Of a stretch of DNA of 35,694 nt, positions 18,701 through 26,166 are shown piece by piece. Numbering within the stretch: position 1 is the stretch's first letter; the number at the start of each line of letters is the position of its first letter. This stretch comes from CAZLHO01 sp964559455 (GTDB taxonomy: Bacteria; Krumholzibacteriota; Krumholzibacteriia; LZORAL124-64-63): positions 1-35,694 of the forward strand of contig CAZLHO010000029.1 in assembly GCA_964559455.1 (NCBI GenBank), written 5' to 3'. A program made the translations under genes and the position numbers. The notes below the pieces were generated by a model. It searched no databases and was not told the origin of the DNA. It saw nothing but the letters and a program-made list of their open reading frames with translations.

Positions 18701-19873
18701 GGTCCAGGTGCTCAGGTTCGTGACGTCGGCGAAGCCGCCGCTGATCCCGTCGGAGGCGAGCAGGATGTCGACGGCGCCGGTGTAGGGGTCCTGCTCGGCG
18801 TTGACCAGGTGGCAGAGCCCGCCGACCAGGGCCGCCTCGGGCCAGAGGTCGGGGTAGCCGTCGGGAACGAGCATGTCCCAGCCCACGGTCAGGCCGCCGT
18901 CGGTGCTCCACATCCAGACCAGGGTCCATTCCCAACTGTAGAAGGAGGTGTTGTACTCCAGCATGTCGGCGACGATGTAGACCGTGGCGAAGTCGCCGGC
19001 GCCGCTGACGGCGATCGAAGGCACGGCGTTGGTGGTGTCGGTGAAGAGCCCCTTGACCCAGGCCCAGTCCGACGGGTCCTCGGGCGAGGACGAGCGGGCC
19101 CGGGCGATGTAGCCGTCGTCGCGGATCCAGGCCACGTGCAGGTAGCCGGCCGCGTCGACGGCGATGTCGGGGTCGTATTCGTCGACCGGGGCGGCGGGCA
19201 TCTCCCAGACCTGCCACGTGGCGCCGCCGTCGGTGCTGCGGGCCACGTGGATGTCGCGGTCCGTGCCGCCCAGGTCGACGGCTTCGAAGGCCGCGAAGAG
19301 GTGGCCGGTGGCCGGGCTGACGGCCAGGCTCACGGAATCGTCGTTCATATGCGTGGCGTCGGCCAGCAGGTGGGGCGGCGTCCAGCCTCCAGCGCCCGCG
19401 GCGGCCGCGAGCGGCGCCGTCGGAGAGGGAGGTCGCGCCCCGGATCGCTCCGTGGCCCGGGTCCGGCCGGGAGAGGATAGACGGCCGGCGGGCGAAATCA
19501 CGGGGGCCGAGGGAGCGGGATCCAGGGCGCGACGGACGGGAAGCGAGGCGGCGCGAAGATCGAGGTCGCGCCGTTCACGGCGGAGATCCGGACCGGAGGC
19601 GAGCTCCCTGTGTGGCGCAGGGGAGCCGGCCCGGATCGAACCGGCCGTGGGTGTCCGGGACGTCGGCGGCCGGCTTGCGGCCGGGGGCGCGCCGATGTGC
19701 CGGGGCTCTCCCAGTTGCACGAAGGTGCCGTCGGGCGGCGCTGAGCGGGTGAGAGCGGGCGTGGAGACCGGCGACAGGATCAGGACGAGCGCGACGACGG
19801 CCGTCCCCGCACCCCCGCGGGGCGACCATCGCTTCCGAGGCGATGTCCTGGACTGTAGACGGTTGCGACTCAT
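15797..19873 (-). CDS. Large secreted subtilisin-like serine protease (S8) with BNR, CARDB-like and FlgD-Ig-like domains
   Basis: This 1358-residue secreted protease starts with a basic N-region and hydrophobic core (TAVVALVLILSPVSTPALT). A Pro/Arg-rich spacer and a sialidase-like BNR region follow; the Asp box STDGGATW is near residue 210. A CARDB-like domain spans about 578-661, with ending EMAEDNNV. The S8 catalytic domain has D873 (GHLDTGVS), H917 (NHGTHTAG), oxyanion N1008 (CAAGNG) and S1108 (SGTSMATP). The last 90 residues form a FlgD-Ig/T9SS-like tail (PNPFNPRTTLRF, LPSGVYLAQLLRDG). The ATG at 19873 has AGGG upstream and begins a good signal peptide; a GTG at 19915 lacks a Shine-Dalgarno. 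The protein would act outside the cell or on its surface. Substrate unknown. Confidence 0.93.
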   Translation of the reverse strand: MSRNRLQSRTSPRKRWSPRGGAGTAVVALVLILSPVSTPALTRSAPPDGTFVQLGEPRHIGAPPAASRPPTSRTPTAGSIRAGSPAPHRELASGPDLRRERRDLDLRAASLPVRRALDPAPSAPVISPAGRLSSPGRTRATERSGARPPSPTAPLAAAAGAGGWTPPHLLADATHMNDDSVSLAVSPATGHLFAAFEAVDLGGTDRDIHVARSTDGGATWQVWEMPAAPVDEYDPDIAVDAAGYLHVAWIRDDGYIARARSSSPEDPSDWAWVKGLFTDTTNAVPSIAVSGAGDFATVYIVADMLEYNTSFYSWEWTLVWMWSTDGGLTVGWDMLVPDGYPDLWPEAALVGGLCHLVNAEQDPYTGAVDILLASDGISGGFADVTNLSTWTADFCGYPRVAAAGDNVYVAYQRNFDDGMGTVDGDIIYALSQDAGASVFGPYALVEDTNDSVGPALYARDGVVGALWLEAPPLGDEYRLAARQAGAFGHPDAWGPVEIVNPSYTVEPRFHAVAGALGQGKLHAAWIDRRDYPTQGLNVYASERAALPDLAPFTPDGWSGPLVVGATPGDRGESGLRANAPAYLSFAFQNLGLTDIGPDFLLRLYVDGTAAGSWALTGGLPVSTFVPVEDHELLLGAGAHHLEVRLDIAGAVAEMAEDNNVLAADLNWIDGAPRLVLSTAVLRHAAPAPAPAASAAMLAADPPVRTRSWLPAAALPAAKAAAGTTLRLVVTPAEQLDAPALARGLAGAGTGLRRATARAAQQTVMDRNRARLAPIFAELAARGLADAPRELWLPGVFTLNATPEAAALLAEHPDVGRVWVDDRPSRALGGPAGVASTTEAPDAASVEWHLTRIGAEDAWAQGLDGDGVLVGHLDTGVSYDHPDLAGGMWDGGAEFPNHGWDFVDEDDDPYDEDATWNHGTHTAGCLVGDGSGGHVTGAAPGARVMALRAVPGYFSDLVEALQFGLDHGAHLFSMSAGWEDPLDDLKEANRANAEILLAAGVPWICAAGNGDGYGGHYDAPQDIVTPGDCPDPWFGEGGHSAVIAVGASTPADAIWIGSSRGPTVWNIAGAGYDDYPFPPGLTKPDLAAPGDQVLSTVGNDAYAAYSGTSMATPLAAAAAAILMQAAPGLAPAQLAQALESTAVDIAAPGRDDEAGAGLIDIPAALAALPASGSFIFHARNAGPLPLHLTGVAVDAAWLSVTPTAAVVAPGDSVRMVAWFDPAGLAEGLHYATVTLASDDPESPHALPAVLAVGDVTGVGGGDAPPAPAAGRLGGHPNPFNPRTTLRFALDAPARVELAVFDLRGRKVRTLVEDALPAGSHEAAWDGADGDGRPLPSGVYLAQLLRDGAQPLRRKLTLVR

Positions 19874-19929
19874 GGCCCTGCCCTTGCTCAAGCATGGCCG
19901 CCGGGGATTCGGCACTCGCTGGGAGGTCG

Positions 19930-19985
19930 GATGTGATTATATCACAAAAAATCAGATAAAATATATATTAAAATCGCCAAAATGA
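19930..19985 (-). promoter_or_regulatory. AT-rich promoter of the S8 protease with TGTGAT-N3-ATCACA palindrome
   Basis: This roughly 55-bp AT-rich island is unique in the window. On the minus strand it contains a perfect extended -10 (TGATATAAT, hexamer at 19941-19936). The hexamer lies inside the inverted repeat TGTGAT (19932-19937) TAT ATCACA (19941-19946). The resulting transcript would start about 56 nt before the protease ATG. The half-sites resemble CRP/FNR-superfamily sites, but the spacing is one base shorter than for E. coli CRP. No good -35 is visible, as expected for an extended -10 or activator-dependent promoter. Confidence 0.6.
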
Positions 19986-19991
19986 GGGTGT

Positions 19992-21371
19992 TCACAGGCT
20001 GCGGGGCAGGAAGCGACCGGGCGTGAGGGCGGGCGCGGGCCCGCCATCGTCGACCACGAGCTCGCCGCGCCGCCAGACCCGGCGCACGGCGCCCCGCCAG
20101 TCTTCGCCGGTCCACAGCGAACCCTCGGCGTCCAGGGGCAGGCGCGTGCCGACGGCGGCGGGATCGAAGAGCACGAGGTCGGCGTCGGCGCCGGCCTCGA
20201 GCCGGCCCTTCCGTGCGAGGCCGGCCCCGCGGGCGGGCGCCTCGCAGCACAGACGGACCCAGTCCGCGGGCGTGATCTCGCCGGAGACGACCGACCGGCT
20301 GTAGGCGACGATCAGGCGCTCGCCGACCCCCGGGGCGCCGTTGGGCACCGCGGCGAAGCCGCCGCGCAGGGCGTCGCGCTTGACCGCCAGGGTGAACTCG
20401 CAGTGGTCGGTGGCCAGGTGGGCGATGTCGCCGGCGGCCAGCCCGGCGCGCAGGGCCGCGGCGTCGGCGGGCGTGCGCAGCGGCGGCGAGAAGATGGCGG
20501 TCAACGCCTCGTCGTGCTCATCCCCGCTCGCGTACCAGCTCTCGTCACGGTAGAGATGCTGCAGACAGGCTTCGGCGGCGACGTCGGCGCCGCCGGCCCG
20601 GGCCTCGCGCAGCGCGGCCAGGGCGCCGGCGGTCGAGACGTGGACGACGGTCAGGGGGCAGCCCGCGGCCGTCGCCAGGTCGATCGCGACGCCCACGGCC
20701 GCGATCTCGGATTCGGGCGGGTGGGCGGCGGGATGCCAGGCGGGTCCGGTGCGGCCGGTGTGGAACAGCGCCGCCTCGCGTGCGGCGTTCAGCTCGCCGT
20801 CCTCGGCGTGCAGCAGCAGGCGCCCGCCGGCGTCGCGCACCGCCGCCATCACGCGGCCCAGCTCGTCCGGCGTCAGCATCAGCCGGCCCTTGTAGGCCAG
20901 GAAGGCCTTGAAGGTGGGGCAGCCTGCGGCGGCCAGGGCCGGGATCTCGGCCAGGCGCTCCGGGCCGGCGTCGCAGACGGTCACGTGCAGCCCGTAGTCG
21001 CAGAGGCAGCGGCCGTCCGCAGCCGCGCGCCAGCTGGCGACGGCGGCGGGCAGCGGCTCGCCGCGCTCGGGATTGGCGAAGTCGATCACGGTGGTGGTGC
21101 CGCCGCGCAGGGCGGCCGCCGAGCTCTCGCGCCAGCCGCGGCTGCGGGCGCCGCCGGCCAGGGGCATGCCGAAGTGGACGTGGGCGTCGACGCCGCCCGG
21201 CAGCAGCCAAAGGCCGGCGCCGTCGACGTCCGGGTCGGCGATCGCCGTCGGGCCGTTCTCGCGGACCGTCAACTCGGCGATGCGCTCGCCGTCGACGCGC
21301 AGGTCGGCCTCGCGCGGGCCGTCGCCCGTGATCAGGGTCGCGTTGCGGATCCAGAAGTTCTTCGCGTCCAT
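19992..21371 (-). CDS. Dihydropyrimidinase/hydantoinase-family cyclic amidohydrolase
   Basis: This 459-residue metal-dependent hydrolase would open a cyclic imide or dihydropyrimidine ring in the cytosol. It has the HxH motif in DAHVHF (H64, H66), the candidate carbamylated lysine K155 in TFKAFLAYKGRLML, H188 in LLLHAEDGE, H244 in VVHVST and D322 in ATDHCEF. The PNGAPGVGERL loop is also conserved. This set fits hydantoinase/dihydropyrimidinase more closely than dihydroorotase. The ATG at 21371 has GGCTGGAG upstream. It runs divergently from mccB and ends 118 bp before the protease gene. No partner carbamoylase or reductive pyrimidine gene is nearby, so the natural substrate is open. Confidence 0.88.
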   Translation of the reverse strand: MDAKNFWIRNATLITGDGPREADLRVDGERIAELTVRENGPTAIADPDVDGAGLWLLPGGVDAHVHFGMPLAGGARSRGWRESSAAALRGGTTTVIDFANPERGEPLPAAVASWRAAADGRCLCDYGLHVTVCDAGPERLAEIPALAAAGCPTFKAFLAYKGRLMLTPDELGRVMAAVRDAGGRLLLHAEDGELNAAREAALFHTGRTGPAWHPAAHPPESEIAAVGVAIDLATAAGCPLTVVHVSTAGALAALREARAGGADVAAEACLQHLYRDESWYASGDEHDEALTAIFSPPLRTPADAAALRAGLAAGDIAHLATDHCEFTLAVKRDALRGGFAAVPNGAPGVGERLIVAYSRSVVSGEITPADWVRLCCEAPARGAGLARKGRLEAGADADLVLFDPAAVGTRLPLDAEGSLWTGEDWRGAVRRVWRRGELVVDDGGPAPALTPGRFLPRSL

Positions 21372-21430
21372 GGCTCCAGCCTAGTCCCTGGCCGGGGGGG
21401 CGGGCAAGAGCGATGCTCTTCGCCGGTTGC

Positions 21431-21507
21431 GCAGTCCATGGACTGCTGGACCGTCGACCCCCGCGGGGATATACTCGCGCCGGCGCGCGAGGAGTCCGCG
21501 CGCCGGC
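21431..21507 (+). promoter_or_regulatory. mccB promoter region: 16-bp palindrome, -10 and a leader hairpin
   Basis: The perfect palindrome GCAGTCCATGGACTGC (21431-21446) abuts a weak -35 (TGGACC, 21447-21452). It is followed after 17 bp by a good -10 (TATACT, 21470-21475). Just after the expected start site, an 11-bp GC stem (21479-21489 with 21497-21507, seven-base loop) ends four bases before the Shine-Dalgarno (21511-21517). The palindrome is a candidate operator, and the hairpin could affect translation. The same palindrome faces the divergent hydantoinase gene. Confidence 0.5.
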
Positions 21508-21523
21508 CCGAAGAGGAGTGCAC

Positions 21524-23131
21524 ATGAAGCGGATCGCCTCGCGCGTGGACGTCCAGGACGCGACCTTCAAGGCCAACGACGCCGCCAACCGCCGCGCCGC
21601 GGCCGAACTCGCCGAGCAACTGGCGAAGATCCGGGACGGCGGGCCGCCCCGCGCCCGCGAGCGCCATGCGTCCCAGGACAAGCTGCCGGTGCGCGAGCGC
21701 ATCGAGCGCCTGCTGGACCCCGGTGCGCCCTTCCTGGAGCTTTCGCCGCTGGCAGCCCACGGGGTCTACGGCGAGCCCGTGCCGGCGGCCGGGCTGATCA
21801 CCGGCGTCGGCGCGGTGCACGGCCGGCCGGTGATGATCGTGGCCAACGACGCCACGGTGAAGGGCGGCACCTACTACCCGCTGACGGTCAAGAAGCACCT
21901 GCGCGCCCAGGAGATCGCCGCCGAGAACCGGCTGCCCTGCGTCTACCTGGTGGACTCCGGCGGCGCGTTCCTGCCCTTGCAGGCCGAGGTCTTCCCCGAC
22001 CGCGAGCATTTCGGCCGTATCTTCTACAACCAGGCCTGCATGTCCGGTGCGGGGGTGCCGCAGATCTCGGCGGTGCTGGGCAGCTGCACCGCCGGCGGAG
22101 CCTACGTGCCGGCGATGAGCGACGAGGTGGTGATCGTTCGCGACCAGGGCACGATCTTCCTGGCCGGTCCGCCGCTGGTCAAGGCGGCCACCGGCGAGGA
22201 CGTCACGGCCGAGGAACTGGGCGGCGGCGACGTCCACACCCGCATCTCGGGCGTGGCCGACCACCTGGCCGCCGATGACGCCGACGCGCTGCGCCTGGTG
22301 CGCGACATCGTCGAGAACCTGGGCGCTCCCGAATCCGCCGGAGTGCAGCGGACCGCGGTCGAGGAGCCCCACTACGACCCCGAGGAGCTCTACGGCATCG
22401 TCTCGCCCGACTCGCGCCAGCCCTTCGAGATCCGCGAGGTCATCGCGCGCCTGGTCGACGGCAGCCGCTTCCACGAGTTCAAGCCCCGCTACGGCGCGAC
22501 CCTGGTCTGCGGCTTCGCCCGCCTGCACGGCTACCCGGTGGGCATCCTGGCCAACAACGGCATCCTCTTCAGCGAGTCGGCCCTGAAGGGCACCCACTTC
22601 ATCGAGCTCTGCAACGCCCGGCGCACGCCGCTGATCTTCCTGCAGAACATCACCGGCTTCATGGTGGGGCGGGATTACGAGCACGGGGGCATCGCCAAGG
22701 ACGGCGCCAAGCTGGTCAACGCCGTCAGCAACAGCACGGTGCCGCGCTTCACGGTGATCGTCGGCGGCAGCTTCGGCGCCGGCAACTACGGCATGTGCGG
22801 CCGCGCCTACCAGCCGCGGCTGCTCTTCATGTGGCCGAGCGCCAAGATCTCGGTGATGGGCGGCGAGCAGGCCGCCGGCGTGCTGCTGCAGGTCAAGAAG
22901 GACCAGGCCGAGCGCGCGGGCGAGACGTTGACGCCGGAGCAGGAGGAGGCGATCACCGCGCCGATCCTGGCCAAGTACGCCGAGGAGGGGCACGCCTGGT
23001 ACAGCAGCGCGCGTCTGTGGGACGACGGCGTGATCGATCCCGTGCAGACGCGCGACGCGCTGGGCCTGGGACTGGCCATGAGCCTGCAGGCGCCGATTCC
23101 CGAGACGCGCTACGGCGTGTTCCGCATGTAG
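21524..23131 (+). CDS. mccB: Methylcrotonyl-CoA carboxylase, carboxyltransferase (beta) subunit
   Basis: This 535-residue subunit would transfer CO2 from carboxybiotin to 3-methylcrotonyl-CoA in leucine degradation. It is a full-length MccB-type acyl-CoA carboxyltransferase. Its motifs are VYLVDSGGAFLPLQAEVFPD and the MSGAGVPQISAVLGSCTAGG oxyanion region in the N-domain, then PLIFLQNITGFMVG, GGSFGAGNYGMCGRAYQPR and FMWPSAKISVMGGEQAA in the C-domain. These match MccB rather than PccB. The ATG at 21524 follows GAGGAG. The alpha-subunit parts lie 3 kb downstream after liuC, interrupted only by a small minus-strand gene. Isovaleryl-CoA dehydrogenase and HMG-CoA lyase genes are not in the window. 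Confidence 0.94.
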   Translation: MKRIASRVDVQDATFKANDAANRRAAAELAEQLAKIRDGGPPRARERHASQDKLPVRERIERLLDPGAPFLELSPLAAHGVYGEPVPAAGLITGVGAVHGRPVMIVANDATVKGGTYYPLTVKKHLRAQEIAAENRLPCVYLVDSGGAFLPLQAEVFPDREHFGRIFYNQACMSGAGVPQISAVLGSCTAGGAYVPAMSDEVVIVRDQGTIFLAGPPLVKAATGEDVTAEELGGGDVHTRISGVADHLAADDADALRLVRDIVENLGAPESAGVQRTAVEEPHYDPEELYGIVSPDSRQPFEIREVIARLVDGSRFHEFKPRYGATLVCGFARLHGYPVGILANNGILFSESALKGTHFIELCNARRTPLIFLQNITGFMVGRDYEHGGIAKDGAKLVNAVSNSTVPRFTVIVGGSFGAGNYGMCGRAYQPRLLFMWPSAKISVMGGEQAAGVLLQVKKDQAERAGETLTPEQEEAITAPILAKYAEEGHAWYSSARLWDDGVIDPVQTRDALGLGLAMSLQAPIPETRYGVFRM

Positions 23132-23138
23132 CGGGCCG

Positions 23139-23669
23139 TCAGAAGCGGAAGCTGACCGCCGCCGCCGCCCCGTCGCGGATCGGCGCGAAGCTCAGCGAGA
23201 GCGACTGTTTCCGCGCGATGTTCCGCCGGGCGGTGGATCGCTCGACGGCGACGGTCGCCGCCAGCTGGGCCAGGACGGTGGCCGGCAGCACCAGCCACTG
23301 CTTGGTGGCGATCAGGGTGAAGTAGCCCGTGGCCCCGACGCCGAGCGAGGTCAGCATGTCCAGGCCCAGGTTGCCCTGGCTGTCGTCGGCGACGTGGACG
23401 CCCGCGGCCAGGCCGAGCGCGCCCAGGGTCGAGCCGACGTAGTAGGCCTCCTCCATGCCGGAGAACTCGTAGTCTTCGTCGTGGGCCATCCCGGCGCCGA
23501 GCATCGCCCCGACGGTGAAGCAGGCCGCGCCGCCGAGCAGGCCGAGCCCGGTGAGCAGGATCTCGGATTTGGGGCCCGCCGGCGCGTCGGCCGGATCGGC
23601 CGCGGCCAGCCCCGGGGCCAGCAGCAGGGCCAGGGCCAGGGCCAGGGCGGGTCGGAAACGGTCGGACAT
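23139..23669 (-). CDS. Small exported membrane-associated protein, unknown function
   Basis: I do not recognise this 176-residue protein. It begins with a signal peptide (ALALALALLLAPGLAAA). Three or four hydrophobic stretches follow (about 36-61, 78-95, 106-121, 126-144), rich in Gly and Ala. The C-terminus (SLSLSFAPIRDGAAAAVSFRF) alternates hydrophobic residues and ends in phenylalanine, as in some outer-membrane beta strands. It could be a small beta-barrel or an inner-membrane protein. The ATG at 23669 follows GGAGGAG; upstream codons to 23729 are not needed. It is inserted antisense between mccB (8 bp away, convergent) and liuC (divergent, 116 bp). Confidence 0.7.
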   Translation of the reverse strand: MSDRFRPALALALALLLAPGLAAADPADAPAGPKSEILLTGLGLLGGAACFTVGAMLGAGMAHDEDYEFSGMEEAYYVGSTLGALGLAAGVHVADDSQGNLGLDMLTSLGVGATGYFTLIATKQWLVLPATVLAQLAATVAVERSTARRNIARKQSLSLSFAPIRDGAAAAVSFRF

Positions 23670-23785
23670 CGCGGCTCCTCCGGAAGCGGTGTGGGATTGA
23701 TTCAGCATACGGCGCCGGAGACGGTTCAAGGAACGGTTTTTCGCGGTCCCGGGCGCGGGAGCGCAGCGAATCGAGGTTTGCGGAC

Positions 23786-24619
23786 ATGAAGATCCTGACC
23801 GAACGACACGGCCCGGTGCTGGTCGTGACCCTGGATCGTCCGAAGGCCCACAACGCCTTCGACGCCGAGATGACGCACGCGCTGCGCGAACTCTTCCTGG
23901 ACCTGGCGAAACGACCCGCGCGCGGGGAGGGGTCCGCGGACGAGACGCTGGCCCGGCCGCACGTGGTCCTGCTGCGCTCGACCGGGCCGACCTTCTGCGC
24001 CGGGGCCGACCTGGTCGAGATGCGACGGCTCGGCGGCGCAGGCGAGGGGGAGAACCTGGAGGCGGCCCTCGAGATGGGCGGGATGTTCGCGGCGATCCGC
24101 GACTGTCCCGCGCCGGTGGTCGCCCGCGTGCAGGGACCGGCCTTCGGCGGCGGTGTCGGCCTGGCCTGCGCCTGCGACATCGTGATCGCCGCCCCCGAGG
24201 CGCGTTTCACCTTCAGCGAGGTGCGCCTGGGGCTGGTCGCCGGGGTGATCTCGCCCTTCGTGATCGCCCGCGTCGGCCCCGCCGCGGCCCGCCACTATTT
24301 CCTGACCGGCGATCCGGTGGGCGCCGAGGCGGCCCGCCGCATCGGGCTCGTCGACCGACTGGCCGGCGAGGGCGGACTCGACGCCGTGGTCCAGGCCACG
24401 GTGCGCTCGCTGCTCAAGGGCGGCCCGTTGGCCCAGGCGCGCACCAAGGAACTCGTGGCCGGCGTGGTCGCGGGCGACGCCGCCGGAGCCCTGGAGTTCA
24501 CCGCCGGGATGATCGCCGCCGCCCGGGCCACCGCCGAGGCCCAGGCCGCGCTCAAGGCTTTCTTCCAGGAGAACCGACCGACCCCCTGGGCCGCCGAGGC
24601 CGAGAGATGGGAGCCCTGA
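23786..24619 (+). CDS. liuC: Enoyl-CoA hydratase/isomerase, likely methylglutaconyl-CoA hydratase
   Basis: This 277-residue crotonase-fold enzyme would hydrate 3-methylglutaconyl-CoA to HMG-CoA, the step after MCC in leucine degradation. The first oxyanion-hole motif is FCAGADLVEM, near residues 71-80. The second is GPAFGGGVGLACACDIVIA, near 113-131. The segment EVRLGLVAGVISPFVIARVG matches the LiuC-type signature better than generic enoyl-CoA hydratases. The placement with the split MCC alpha genes supports this. The ATG at 23786 has only a weak GAGG. The stop overlaps the next ATG (TGATG). An interior stretch (AKRPARGEGSADETLA) is a slightly long loop. Confidence 0.9.
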   Translation: MKILTERHGPVLVVTLDRPKAHNAFDAEMTHALRELFLDLAKRPARGEGSADETLARPHVVLLRSTGPTFCAGADLVEMRRLGGAGEGENLEAALEMGGMFAAIRDCPAPVVARVQGPAFGGGVGLACACDIVIAAPEARFTFSEVRLGLVAGVISPFVIARVGPAAARHYFLTGDPVGAEAARRIGLVDRLAGEGGLDAVVQATVRSLLKGGPLAQARTKELVAGVVAGDAAGALEFTAGMIAAARATAEAQAALKAFFQENRPTPWAAEAERWEP

Positions 24620-26166
24620 TGCCGCCCTTCGCCAAGATCCTGGTCGCCAACCGGGGCGAGATCGCCGTCCGCGTGATCCGGGCCTGTCGCGAACTGGGCG
24701 TCGCGACCGTGGCCGTGGTCTCGGAGGCCGATCGCCACAGCCGCCACGCCCACCTGGCCGACGAGGTCGTGCTCCTGGGACCGGCGCCGGCCCTGGAATC
24801 CTACCTGCGGATCGACAAGCTGGTGGAGGCGGCGCGCGAGACCGGCGCCGAGGCCGTCCATCCCGGCTACGGCTTCCTGGCCGAGAACGCCGGTTTCGCC
24901 CGCGCCTGCGTCGAGGCCGGCCTGGTCTTCATCGGCCCCCCCGCGGAGGTCATCGACGCCATGGGCGACAAGACCGCGGCCCGGCGCCTGATGGCCGAGG
25001 CCGGGGTGCCGGTGGTGCCCGGAGCGAACCTGCCCGCGCCCGGACCCGAAGGCGCGATCGACGAGGCCGCGGTGCGCGAGGCCGCTGCGGCCGTCGGCGT
25101 GCCCCTGCTGGTCAAGGCGTCGCTCGGCGGCGGCGGCAAGGGCATGCGCCGGGTCGACGACCTCGCCGCGGTTCCCGCCGCCGCGGCCGCCGCCTCGCGC
25201 GAGGCCCGGCAGGCCTTCGGCGACGGCGCCGTCTACCTGGAGCGCTACCTCGAACGTCCGCGGCACGTGGAATTCCAGGTCTTCGGCGACGTCCACGGCG
25301 AGGTGGTCCACCTGGGCGAGCGCGAATGCTCGGTGCAGCGGCGGCACCAGAAGATCATCGAGGAATCGCCGTCGCCGGCCCTGGACGACGCCCTGCGGGC
25401 GCGGATGGGCGAGGCCGCGGTGGCCGCCGCCCGCGCCGTCGGCTACGTCAACGCGGGCACCGTCGAGTTCCTGCTCGACGCCCGCGGCGAGTTCCATTTC
25501 CTGGAGATGAACACCCGCCTGCAGGTCGAGCATCCGGTGACCGAACTGGTGACCGGGCTGGACCTGGTGCGGGCCCAGATCGAGGTCGCCGCCGGCCTGC
25601 CGCTGCCCTGGCGCCAGGACGAGATCAGCCCCCGGGGACACGCCTTCGAATGCCGGCTCTACGCCGAGGATCCCGCCCACGACTTCCGGCCCTCGGTGGG
25701 GCCGGTGCTGCTCTATCGCGAGCCGGCGGGACCCGGCGTGAGGGTGGACAGCGGCATCGCCGAGGGCGACGAGGTGAGCGTCCACTACGATCCGCTGCTG
25801 GCCAAGCTGTCGGTTCACGCCGCCGACCGCGGCGAGGCCATCGACCGCGCCCGCAACGCCCTGCGCGACTACGCCGTGCTGGGGGTGACCACGAACGCCA
25901 CCTTCCTGGACGCCGTGCTGGCCCATCCCGCCTTCCGCGCCGGCGACCTGCACACCGGCTTCATCCCCGAGCACCTGCCGGACTGGCGTCCCGAGCCGCC
26001 GGATCGCGTCCTGGCCCTGGCCGCGGTCGGTCTGAGCGAGCTGGCCCGGGCCGAAAACGGCGGCGCCGGGCCCGACGGTTCGGCGACGGGAGCGGCGGCG
26101 GGGTCGCCGTGGAGCGAACTGGCCCGCTTCCGCCTGAACGGCCTGGACTGGGAGGAGCAGCGATGA
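24619..26166 (+). CDS. Biotin carboxylase subunit (MCC alpha, N-terminal part)
   Basis: This 515-residue protein would carboxylate biotin with ATP and bicarbonate. The biotin-carboxylase N-domain (FAKILVANRGEIAVRVIRA), the ATP-grasp Gly-rich loop SLGGGGKGMR (about 168-177), LGERECSVQRRHQKIIEESP and FLEMNTRLQVEHPVTE are all present. The C-terminus continues past the BC domain into the start of the MCC BT region (SPWSELARFRLNG) and then stops. The rest of the usual fused alpha subunit is in the next gene. The ATG at 24619 overlaps the liuC stop and has GGGAG upstream; an ATG at 24607 is less likely. Propionyl- or acetyl-CoA carboxylase use is possible, but context favours methylcrotonyl-CoA. 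Confidence 0.92.
   Translation: MPPFAKILVANRGEIAVRVIRACRELGVATVAVVSEADRHSRHAHLADEVVLLGPAPALESYLRIDKLVEAARETGAEAVHPGYGFLAENAGFARACVEAGLVFIGPPAEVIDAMGDKTAARRLMAEAGVPVVPGANLPAPGPEGAIDEAAVREAAAAVGVPLLVKASLGGGGKGMRRVDDLAAVPAAAAAASREARQAFGDGAVYLERYLERPRHVEFQVFGDVHGEVVHLGERECSVQRRHQKIIEESPSPALDDALRARMGEAAVAAARAVGYVNAGTVEFLLDARGEFHFLEMNTRLQVEHPVTELVTGLDLVRAQIEVAAGLPLPWRQDEISPRGHAFECRLYAEDPAHDFRPSVGPVLLYREPAGPGVRVDSGIAEGDEVSVHYDPLLAKLSVHAADRGEAIDRARNALRDYAVLGVTTNATFLDAVLAHPAFRAGDLHTGFIPEHLPDWRPEPPDRVLALAAVGLSELARAENGGAGPDGSATGAAAGSPWSELARFRLNGLDWEEQR

Noticed and set aside
15830..19480. A 1216-codon open frame on the plus strand opposite the protease gene
   Set aside because: It has the Arg/Gly/Val/Gln-rich makeup of an antisense shadow in GC-rich DNA and no motif, while the minus strand has a complete S8 catalytic set.
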